From NCBI GenBank assembly GCA_013396655.1, contig WBMV01001238.1:33290-97289 (forward strand): DNA of 64,000 nucleotides. The letters are read 5' to 3'. A program made the translations under genes and the position numbers. This DNA is from Campylorhamphus procurvoides. Its lineage: Eukaryota; Chordata; Aves; Passeriformes; Dendrocolaptidae. Within the stretch, counting starts at the first letter, position 1; each line of letters begins with the position of its first letter. This document shows positions 59,601-64,000 of the stretch, piece by piece. A model generated the notes under the pieces. It was given only the letters and a program-made list of their open reading frames with translations, searched no databases and had not been told where the DNA came from.

Positions 59601-62600
59601 TACACTTTACAATTATTTTCACTAGGATCAGTTAGAGAACTAGTTCCTGTAACAAAGTTTATTTTCTGAAGGTGAATTCTTCTGCTTCCAGGCAGCTAAT
59701 GGTGCAGGATCCAAACCCCATGATGTTCTTAATGTCCTGGTTCAGTACCGAGGTCTTTCTTGGAGGTGAGTTCCAGGATTTCCCCCTCAGTGGAAGAGCA
59801 TCCATTTTCTTAGGGTTTGATTGGTACAGCTGGATTTTGTACCAAGTGGAGGCTTGCAGAGAGTGAATTTGACTGCACATTTTGTGTGGAGGCACATGGT
59901 TGTGCTATTACTCATGATAAATAAAATATTCAGACTAGTGGCTATCCAGAGTACAATGTGGCATGGCTGGAGTAGACCTGGATACAAAGGCAAAGTGGGG
60001 TTTTTGACAGGATGGTCTTTTCTCCTTTCAGGGTTGCAGCTATTGCAAAGGGGACTTCTGGACCCCAGTGCCATTGCACCACTTCTCATTCTGCTTTTCT
60101 GTCCCTACCCTCTCTATATCCTCTCTACTCTTGCTCAGTGTGGCCTATGTCACCCACTTGCCTCATTTGAAATTAGTGGTCTATAAAAAGCCAAATGAGA
60201 TCTTTTTTTTGCTGCTGCTGCTTCATACACAGTATCTATTTCCTTGACCCTTTCCCAGTATTTCTTACATCATGCAGGACAGTTTAATTATGAGTCAATA
60301 CAGAATTTCACATAAGCATCATGTTGTTAGACATGTCAAAAAGGCGCTCTAAAGAAAGGCAGTCATATTCACCTGTTATTGTGCAACTGGAAGATCTAAC
60401 ACCAAACCTGTCAGACTGTTTTCTGTTCATCATTTCTTACCACTCTAAACCACTGCAGCTCTCAAAAAAGTTTATTTTTTGAACGGAATGACCTGGGTTG
60501 GAAGGGACCTTAAAGATCATCTAGTTCCAACCCCCATGCCGTGTTACTTGGACCCCCATCCAACCTGGCCTTAAACACTTCCAGGGATGGTTCTAGTGCA
60601 CTTCAAAATAATCTGTTCCTGATTAAAGGGATACTATGGAGGTGTTCTAAGTCGAATCTTGTATATTTTGATCTTTACTAATTACTGAAATTTTTTGGGA
60701 AAAAGAATGTATACTAGTATATTCTATTCTACAACATGAAGGAGAGTAAAGAGCGCAAGCACCTAATGTTGAGTTTTACCAGTCTAGTAGTAGTCTTCCA
60801 GCTGAGTGAAATGGGGGCAAGGGGAGGGAAAGGTATTGATTATACTTACCACTCTGAAATATATGCTTCTAGAACTTTTTGTTATGCGTGCAAAAGATTT
60901 GTTAAGTAAAAATAGAAGTAATAAATATTTTAAGAGGTACAACAATAGCAAAGAAGGTGGCTTAAAAAACCCCAAGCATCTCATTTCTTTCAGCTAGGTT
61001 TAAACATATGTCAAATCAAGTGAAAGAGCTGAAAGGACAGCTAGTGTCTAGGGCCTCTAATATGATTGTCATGATGATGACAGTGTCTCTGATGTCGTGA
61101 CCCCATGGGTACACGCAAGAGCTGCTCCGTTTTACCACAGCCCCCAGAGTGCTGTGTACATGTGCAGAACCCCCAAAAGGGGGCGATCTATTACCTAGTT
61201 CACCGCCTTACCGAGTCCATCCTACCTTGCAACACTTTTCTCCTTTCTTTTTAACAGTGTTGGAGGAAATGAAAACATAAGCACAGTTACGACACTTGCA
61301 AGTAAGTGATATTTTTCCAAACATTTGATAAATACATGGAGCTGTTTATTATTAAAATAATATTGCTGTAATAAAAGGAGACTCAGGAAAGAGCTATAAT
61401 TTGTAGCATGACACAACCAATCCCTTTGTGTTTAGTGTCCAGTGCTGAGTAAATGTTGCCTAACAATCTGGCTGTAATATGCTGTGCATGACTTAATTAT
61501 GCATTTTGTAATCCCTAGGGTTTGGTTGCTTCAGTATTCTTCTGTTGGTTATAGTTCTGTCCAAAATGGGTTTGGGGTAGATGAATCAAAGGTCTTAGCT
61601 CATAGCCTAAAGAAACTATTTTGACTGTGTGGGAAAGTTGTTTCAGGCAGGGGCAGAATCACGTTACAAGATCAGATTTTACATGCTTTTTAAAGGTCAG
61701 GACATTTTAGATCTGAGATGTTTATAAGGCTGGTTTGTAACTTAAGATCTAGAAGGGAATCTGGGGTCTTTGGGGTTAATACATCTGGGGGGATTGGGCT
61801 AAAGGATTTGATTCCAACCCATCTGCAGTTAGAACATGATGGTATGAGAATCTTCTGCCTGAGCGTAGGGTTACTCAGCCTCACTTACCAGGCAAAATGA
61901 CATTGCTAGCCAAGATGATCATGTTAGCGATCAGATATCTGAATTCATGAAATTCAGAAACCTTGAAAGCAAGGCAAGAATTGTATGGTGATGAATCTCC
62001 ACGTTTATTATACTTAAAGGTTTTGGATTTTTTAATAGGTATGTCCTAAAGCTTTTTAATGGTCTTTTACTAAGGTCTAATCTTTATAGCCTCCTTTGCT
62101 ACCTGCTGCAGGAAGTAACATTGAAGGATGCTGTCTTTTTCTACAGATATTCTTCGTGAGTTCAACCCATCCTTGGTAGGGTATTCCACTGGCACTGGAT
62201 CGCAGAATTCGAAAAATGCTGCACTCAACCAAGCTGTGACAGGGGCTCGTGCAGAGTAAGAGGAAAACTCTTTTAACTTTAACAGCAATTTGACTTTTTC
62301 TGTAAAAATCTTTTATTACTAAAAAAGGCCCAAATCCTGGACTTTGTCCGGAACACAGTAAGTCAGATAGGCAAACCCAAAGACATTTCTTTAGCCCAAC
62401 TCTTCCATGAAGGCTAAGAAATGTGATGAGCACTTTGTAGTGCTCTAATCTATGTCAAATAAATTAGCAATAAAAGCAATACTTTCTCCAGTATTTTCAA
62501 CCAAGAAAACCAAAGCACTTTCCAAGCACTACTCAGAAAGCTTCACATCCTTGTCCTGTTGCCAGTCAGAGAAAACATATCCCCATTTTATAGGAGGTAT

Positions 62601-63214
62601 ATATGCTCTTGTTAGCAGGACCAAGAGTTCCTATAGAGAGACTAAGAGAAAAATTTTGAATTTTTAAATTTGTAGTTGGACAGAGCTGGGAATTTACTAG
62701 AGATCACAGCGCTCAGTCTTCGGTGCAATTCATATATTTTTTTTCCATTGAGAACACTTCTTATAAGACAGACTTCAGTGGCTTGAGGCCTTATAATAAC
62801 ATTGATACGTGCACAGGTCCTTTAGTGATACATATATCATTTGTCTCATGCTGGGAAGGAGAAGAGTGCATTTTCTGTATAGCTTATAAAGGTGTAACTT
62901 TGCAGCATTTGCCGAGTTGTTGAGTGCCTGTTGGATGCTAGTTAATTTTTTTTCTTCTCCCCTCCCCCCCATCATTGTCTCAAAATATAGCCAATTTGGG
63001 TATCATATATTCCATTCAGTGAAAATTGGACTTTCTCAGGGATTTTTATCCATTATGTGAGGGATGTCCATTCATCAGCTTTCCTCTTTGCCTTGTTGTC
63101 TATGCAGGATTCCTCTTTTTATTTTCATTATTTTACTTGGGTGATTTTACTTTTGTTTTTAGAGATGTTCCTGGCCAGGTTAGAAAACTGGTGGATCGCA
63201 TGAAGACTGATACT
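32641..63214 (+). CDS. PLB1: PLB1, phospholipase B1 / GDSL lipase: exons 1-22, 3' part beyond window
   Basis: Twenty-two exons with consistent phases join into 1446 nt (482 codons) and continue past the right edge. PLB1 is a type I membrane enzyme of the intestinal brush border (and skin and sperm) that removes both acyl chains from phospholipids and also cleaves glycerides and retinyl esters. Mammalian PLB1 has about 1450 residues: a signal peptide, four tandem GDSL-lipase repeats and a C-terminal membrane anchor. Here residues 1-17 are the signal peptide, about 40-369 are repeat 1 and about 370-482 begin repeat 2. Repeat 1 lacks all catalytic blocks. Repeat 2 has GDSI with the likely nucleophile Ser387, plus [17 protein letters not shown] and [14 protein letters not shown], which match mammalian PLB1 closely. 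N-glycosylation motifs are NTT, NCT, NYS and NIS. Gene identity is very secure; the first three exons are less so. Confidence 0.93.
32690..36405 (+). other. PLB1: PLB1 intron 1
   Basis: Non-coding, 3.7 kb. About 33990-34940 is a degraded CR1-like LINE. A 14-bp palindrome (CCCAAAATTTTGGG) is at 33563-33576, and an 8-bp inverted repeat with a 5-nt loop is at 34302-34322. The minus-strand 194-codon open frame at 34881-35465 overlaps the CR1 tail and has no recognisable domain. Confidence 0.75.
33990..34940 (+). repeat. Ancient CR1-like LINE fragment (sense)
   Basis: The best part is the 3' end at about 34890-34935: agattagatggaccttcagt, then ctgacacagtaaagccgttc. This matches the terminal 'gatggacctttggtctgacccagtatggccgttc' type of old CR1/L3 elements of sauropsids. 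Upstream, gactcttcagcctggaagaa (34505-34524) and ggattagatgatatccaccc (34004-34023) resemble internal CR1 segments in the right order. The extent is approximate. Confidence 0.55.
36406..36443 (+). CDS. PLB1: PLB1 exon 2 (38 nt, N-terminal linker)
   Basis: It completes Gly17 and encodes [12 protein letters not shown]. The acceptor is tttttaag, the donor gtaaag, and the phase fits exon 1 exactly. The sequence is acidic with no family motif; ...KLE at the exon end may correspond to ...KLG in human PLB1. Confidence 0.6.
37567..37597 (+). CDS. PLB1: PLB1 exon 3 (31 nt), tentative
   Basis: The only stretch I found between exons 2 and 4 with the needed phases (0 in, 1 out) and a fitting translation. 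It encodes [10 protein letters not shown] plus the first base of Val40, giving PSSSV before HALRPADIK; human has NMPSKSV in the same place. Weak points are a poor polypyrimidine tract before gagcag and the unusual donor gtttgt. Confidence 0.5.
38087..38145 (+). CDS. PLB1: PLB1 exon 4: start of lipase repeat 1 (59 nt)
   Basis: It encodes (V)[19 protein letters not shown]; the acceptor is tcatcag and the donor gtaagt. It corresponds to the block carrying the GDSL nucleophile (compare [20 protein letters not shown] in exon 18). Here the Ser position holds Phe57, so the nucleophile is missing. Human repeat 1 is also degenerate at this point. Confidence 0.93.
38146..39595 (+). other. PLB1: PLB1 intron 4
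   Basis: Non-coding, AT-rich. It contains the perfect 19-bp inverted repeat at 38929-38973. No TE recognised. Confidence 0.8.
38929..38973. repeat. Perfect 19-bp inverted repeat with 7-nt loop
   Basis: The left arm AGAACAATTATTTTCTTTG (38929-38947) is followed by AAAGTGA (38948-38954) and then its exact reverse complement (38955-38973). The arms stop matching at once on both the outer and inner sides. It would fold into a stable hairpin in the pre-mRNA. Origin unknown: it could be a MITE remnant or a template-switch mutation. Confidence 0.95.
39596..39627 (+). CDS. PLB1: PLB1 exon 5 (32 nt)
   Basis: It encodes [10 protein letters not shown] plus two bases of Ser/Arg70; the acceptor is ttcacag, the donor gtaata. 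It is the counterpart of the 74-nt exon 19 in repeat 2, shortened by exactly 14 codons. The block II segment (Asn-Gly ... Tyr-Arg-Gly-Leu-Ser-Trp) is gone. Confidence 0.85.
39628..40501 (+). other. PLB1: PLB1 intron 5
   Basis: Non-coding, 0.87 kb, ending in a strong pyrimidine tract ttttctcttccctttctacag. No recognised repeat. Confidence 0.8.
40502..40545 (+). CDS. PLB1: PLB1 exon 6 (44 nt), NAGNAG acceptor
   Basis: It encodes (S)[14 protein letters not shown] plus one base of Gly85; the donor is gtgcgt. Its length equals that of exon 20 in repeat 2 (44 nt) with the same phases (2 in, 1 out). The next residues, [10 protein letters not shown], align with DIIRYFSPSV of human repeat 1. The acceptor reads tacagcag, so splicing may start at 40502 or 40505 with one codon's difference. 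Confidence 0.82.
40546..41526 (+). other. PLB1: PLB1 intron 6
   Basis: Non-coding, about 1 kb, moderately GC-rich in its first third. No recognised element. Confidence 0.8.
41527..41611 (+). CDS. PLB1: PLB1 exon 7 (85 nt)
   Basis: It completes Gly85 and encodes [20 protein letters not shown], then ATSDSQA plus two bases of Ile113. The acceptor is attcag and the donor gtaagt. It corresponds to the 109-nt exon 21 ([13 protein letters not shown]...), lacking eight codons from the Asn-Gln-Ala-Val-x-Gly-Ala segment. NTT is a possible N-glycosylation site. If exon 6 is skipped this frame hits TAG at once, which supports exon 6. Confidence 0.85.
42141..42192 (+). CDS. PLB1: PLB1 exon 8 (52 nt)
   Basis: It completes Ile113 and encodes [17 protein letters not shown]; the acceptor is tgcttttcag, the donor gtttgt. 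It has the same length and phases as exon 22 of repeat 2 ([17 protein letters not shown]) and matches human DLWIQAQELVRNMKENL. Confidence 0.92.
42193..43342 (+). other. PLB1: PLB1 intron 8
   Basis: Non-coding, about 1.15 kb, AT-rich, with the acceptor tttttttttccctcacag. Nothing else recognised. Confidence 0.8.
43343..43429 (+). CDS. PLB1: PLB1 exon 9 (87 nt)
   Basis: It encodes [20 protein letters not shown] then [20 protein letters not shown] is a PLB1 hallmark. The following SAETPCSSC stands where active repeats have Ile-Gly-Gly-Asn-Asp-Leu-Cys (GDSL block III), so the oxyanion-hole Asn is absent. Donor gtaggt. Confidence 0.95.
43896..43958 (+). CDS. PLB1: PLB1 exon 10 (63 nt)
   Basis: It encodes [28 protein letters not shown] matches human VLDYLQQ. 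NCT is a possible N-glycosylation site. Acceptor tttacag, donor gtaagg. Confidence 0.93.
43959..45234 (+). other. PLB1: PLB1 intron 10
   Basis: Non-coding, 1.3 kb. No repeat recognised beyond a short T run near 44409. Confidence 0.8.
45235..45317 (+). CDS. PLB1: PLB1 exon 11 (83 nt)
   Basis: It encodes [20 protein letters not shown], then CQDYSNA plus two bases of Ser208. [10 protein letters not shown] is identical to human repeat 1 and to the consensus in other repeats. Acceptor ttactgcag, donor gtaaca. Confidence 0.96.
45318..47752 (+). other. PLB1: PLB1 intron 11
   Basis: Non-coding, 2.4 kb, AT-rich. No recognised mobile element or exon. Confidence 0.8.
47753..47825 (+). CDS. PLB1: PLB1 exon 12 (73 nt)
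   Basis: It completes Ser208 and encodes [20 protein letters not shown], then WFYQ. The Cys-x-Cys matches PCNC of human PLB1, and the exon ends like VMQWSYQ. Acceptor ttttctgcag, donor gtatgg. Confidence 0.93.
47826..48482 (+). other. PLB1: PLB1 intron 12
   Basis: Non-coding, 0.66 kb, AT-rich towards its 3' end. Nothing else seen. Confidence 0.8.
48483..48587 (+). CDS. PLB1: PLB1 exon 13 (105 nt)
   Basis: It encodes [20 protein letters not shown], then [15 protein letters not shown]. The segment [10 protein letters not shown] is the conserved ...REDFTVVVQPFF block. The exon and the next lack the Phe-Phe-Ala-Pro-Asp-Cys-x-His segment that supplies the catalytic Asp/His in active repeats. Donor gtgagt. 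Confidence 0.95.
48588..50012 (+). other. PLB1: PLB1 intron 13
   Basis: Non-coding, 1.4 kb. A TGAGTCA motif near 49418 is likely a chance hit. No repeat named. Confidence 0.8.
50013..50102 (+). CDS. PLB1: PLB1 exon 14 (90 nt)
   Basis: It encodes [20 protein letters not shown], then [10 protein letters not shown]. The Leu-Trp-Asn-Asn-Met end is a PLB1 repeat signature kept even in this inactive repeat. Acceptor ctctttcag, donor gtaagc. Confidence 0.93.
50103..55413 (+). other. PLB1: PLB1 intron 14 (5.3 kb, largest fully visible)
   Basis: Non-coding. A T-rich run is at about 52331-52344 and an A/C-rich block at about 53930-53980. I could not assign a repeat family with confidence. No exon-like segment fits the phase 0/0 position other than those listed. 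Confidence 0.75.
55414..55482 (+). CDS. PLB1: PLB1 exon 15 (69 nt)
   Basis: It encodes [20 protein letters not shown], then PSQ. NNM|MQPVGQK matches the human ...NNMLEPVGQK type, and CPSQ begins the inter-repeat segment. Acceptor ccttttccag-like (tcctttccag), donor gtaaaa. Confidence 0.95.
55483..56297 (+). other. PLB1: PLB1 intron 15
   Basis: Non-coding, 0.8 kb, strongly AT-rich (55670-55850 especially). No element recognised. Confidence 0.8.
56298..56378 (+). CDS. PLB1: PLB1 exon 16 (81 nt), inter-repeat linker
   Basis: It encodes [20 protein letters not shown], then [20 protein letters not shown] matches the human ESPYLFSYRNSNY. NYS is a possible N-glycosylation site. Acceptor ctctgcag, donor gtatag. 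Confidence 0.96.
56379..57802 (+). other. PLB1: PLB1 intron 16
   Basis: Non-coding, 1.4 kb. Nothing recognisable beyond AT-rich unique DNA. Confidence 0.8.
57803..57869 (+). CDS. PLB1: PLB1 exon 17 (67 nt), end of repeat 1 unit
   Basis: It encodes [20 protein letters not shown], then DS plus one base of Val370. [11 protein letters not shown] matches CPDKDPSDTVP of human PLB1. The exit phase of 1 is the same as that of exon 3 before repeat 1, so each repeat begins after a phase-1 intron. Donor gtacag. Confidence 0.96.
57870..58597 (+). other. PLB1: PLB1 intron 17
   Basis: Non-coding, 0.73 kb. It contains a perfect 11-bp inverted repeat with a 2-nt spacer at 58414-58437 (CTGATTTGATG, CC, then its complement). 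Confidence 0.8.
58598..58656 (+). CDS. PLB1: PLB1 exon 18: GDSL block of repeat 2 (59 nt)
   Basis: It completes Val370 and encodes [23 protein letters not shown] (385-388) carries the nucleophile Ser387 of the GDSL/SGNH lipase fold. In mammals repeat 2 is the catalytically active one. The exon is the same length and phase as exon 4. Acceptor ttgttag, donor gtaagt. Confidence 0.97.
58657..59691 (+). other. PLB1: PLB1 intron 18
   Basis: Non-coding, 1.0 kb, with an AT microsatellite-like stretch at about 59062-59090 and an A run near 59021. Confidence 0.8.
59692..59765 (+). CDS. PLB1: PLB1 exon 19 (74 nt), block II of repeat 2
   Basis: It encodes [20 protein letters not shown], then GLSW plus two bases of Ser414. 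NGAGS and QYRGLSW match mammalian repeat 2 closely. Acceptor ttccag, donor gtgagt. This exon is 42 nt longer than exon 5. Confidence 0.97.
59766..61257 (+). other. PLB1: PLB1 intron 19
   Basis: Non-coding, 1.5 kb. It holds an antisense CR1 tail (60481-60623) and a CpG-containing block at about 61085-61220 just before exon 20. Confidence 0.8.
60481..60623 (-). mobile_element. CR1 LINE 3' end, antisense
   Basis: Reading on the + strand: gggttggaagggacct (60495-60510), aaagatcatctagttccaac (60512-60531), ccccatccaacctggcctta (60554-60573) and acacttccagggatgg (60575-60590). This is the familiar reverse complement of the avian CR1 3' end and is only lightly diverged. Compared with the consensus as I recall it, about 25-30 bp between 'cccatgcc' and 'ccccatcc' are missing or altered. 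Confidence 0.9.
61258..61301 (+). CDS. PLB1: PLB1 exon 20 (44 nt)
   Basis: It completes Ser414 and encodes [14 protein letters not shown] plus one base of Asn429. It matches human SVGGDENIGTVTTLAN. NIS is a possible N-glycosylation site. Acceptor tttttaacag, donor gtaagt. Confidence 0.97.
61302..62146 (+). other. PLB1: PLB1 intron 20
   Basis: Non-coding, 0.84 kb. No repeat recognised. Confidence 0.8.
62147..62255 (+). CDS. PLB1: PLB1 exon 21 (109 nt)
   Basis: It completes Asn429 and encodes [20 protein letters not shown], then [15 protein letters not shown] plus two bases of Glu465. It matches human [17 protein letters not shown]...FLNQAVAGGRAE. Acceptor ttctacag, donor gtaaga. Confidence 0.97.
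62256..63162 (+). other. PLB1: PLB1 intron 21
   Basis: Non-coding, 0.9 kb. A diverged MIR-like antisense copy may occupy about 62505-62720. Confidence 0.75.
62505..62720 (-). repeat. Possible ancient MIR-like fragment, antisense
   Basis: Blocks such as atccccattttatagga (62580-62596) and ggacagagctgggaattta (62679-62697) resemble the reverse complement of MIR-type SINEs. The match is weak and from memory. Confidence 0.3.
63163..63214 (+). CDS. PLB1: PLB1 exon 22 (52 nt), last exon in window
   Basis: It completes Glu465 and encodes [17 protein letters not shown], matching human EDLPVQARRLVDLMKNDT. Acceptor gtttttag, donor gtgagt. The next exon, expected to carry the DW-K-I-TLFIGGND block, is not in the remaining sequence. 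Confidence 0.96.
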
Positions 63215-64000
63215 GTGAGTTTAACCTGTCATTAATATCCTTACAACGAAGTTACGTGGCATCATTATTTCTAACAGACCAACAGCAGATGCCAACAGAG
63301 AATGCCAAACCTTAAAGCTGTAGGTACAGCAGTGCAGAGTGTGAGTCAGCACAAAATAATCTATAGCTTTCTCTGAAATGAATTTGTACCAGCATAAGAT
63401 GTTACTATCAAACACAGCTAATTCTACCCTTATCATTTCTACTGGATGTGGTTGTAAAATCAGTGCTGTTGCTTCCCCTTCAAACCTATGTCACCCTGTA
63501 AGATGACAGAGCTTTTTCTCTGCAAGGATTTTGCTGTGGCACTATTAACTATCTTATAAGCTGATGGTTTTACCAGCAATAAAAATACATGCTAGGATGT
63601 TGAGGGCAGGCTTTTCAAGCAGCAAATCATTTGGAGTGAACATGTGAACTGAGGAAGGGACTAAATTTCTTTAAAAACATTTTAGTTCCTTCTTTCATCT
63701 AGTCATCAGCTGATTTTTGACTTACATATTTGTTGTTAGGAATTGTTTGATTAATGGTCTGTAAAAGACACATTAGGCTGAGGATTGCTTGCATATTTTT
63801 CACCTCAGCTCGTGCTTTGAATGTTTGCTATTTGTAATTTGACAAACATGCTATGCAATCAGGGAGCTAAGTTACACTATAATAGTTTGGCTTTCCAATT
63901 GTGCATTTGGAAAGCAGCCAAAAAGCCTTCAAGATAACTCTGTGTGCGTGTCTAGTGTAAATACTCTGGTGCATACATATTGGCAAAAATATTTGCAGTA
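63215..64000 (+). other. PLB1: PLB1 intron 22, to window edge
   Basis: Non-coding AT-rich DNA with no exon matching the expected phase-0 block III exon and no recognised repeat. Confidence 0.75.

Overview
This window is vertebrate nuclear DNA, most likely from a bird. Coding sequence comes as short exons with GT/AG borders in long introns. The repeats include CR1 LINE tails of the avian type, in both orientations, plus older, eroded CR1-like and MIR-like copies typical of sauropsids. I cannot name the species. No bacterial, phage or CRISPR features were seen.

Two genes are recognisable, both on the + strand and in the FOSL2-PLB1 order known from human chromosome 2. (1) FOSL2 (Fra-2, an AP-1 subunit): positions 1-4482 are the 3' part of intron 1, beginning with a CpG-rich stretch that suggests the promoter and exon 1 lie just upstream. 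Exons 2, 3 and 4 are at 4483-4737, 8280-8387 and 9878-10387. They give 290 codons, missing only the short N-terminal exon. A long 3'UTR follows, with an AU-rich element and poly(A) signal near 14.3 kb and another signal near 15.3 kb. (2) Positions of about 15.3-32.5 kb hold no gene I can support, only repeats and possible regulatory DNA. (3) PLB1 (phospholipase B1, an intestinal brush-border GDSL lipase) starts at 32641 after a TATA box and runs off the right edge. I assembled 22 exons that are phase-compatible at every junction: 1446 nt, 482 codons. They encode a signal peptide, all of lipase repeat 1 and the first third of repeat 2.

The most informative observation is in PLB1. Repeat 1 is a complete but catalytically degenerate copy of the lipase unit. 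It lacks the GDSL serine, the Gly-x-Asn-Asp block and the Asp-x-x-His block, while repeat 2 has an intact GDS(I) motif. The exon series of the two repeats match in order and phase (59/59, 32/74, 44/44, 85/109, 52/52 nt). Repeat 1 is shorter only by whole codons, so the dead copy has been kept in frame. Other points are a tandem NAGNAG acceptor in PLB1, a perfect 19-bp hairpin in a PLB1 intron, and a CpG-rich island next to a PLB1 exon. I found no undescribed biological system; the window looks like two ordinary vertebrate genes with some structural curiosities.
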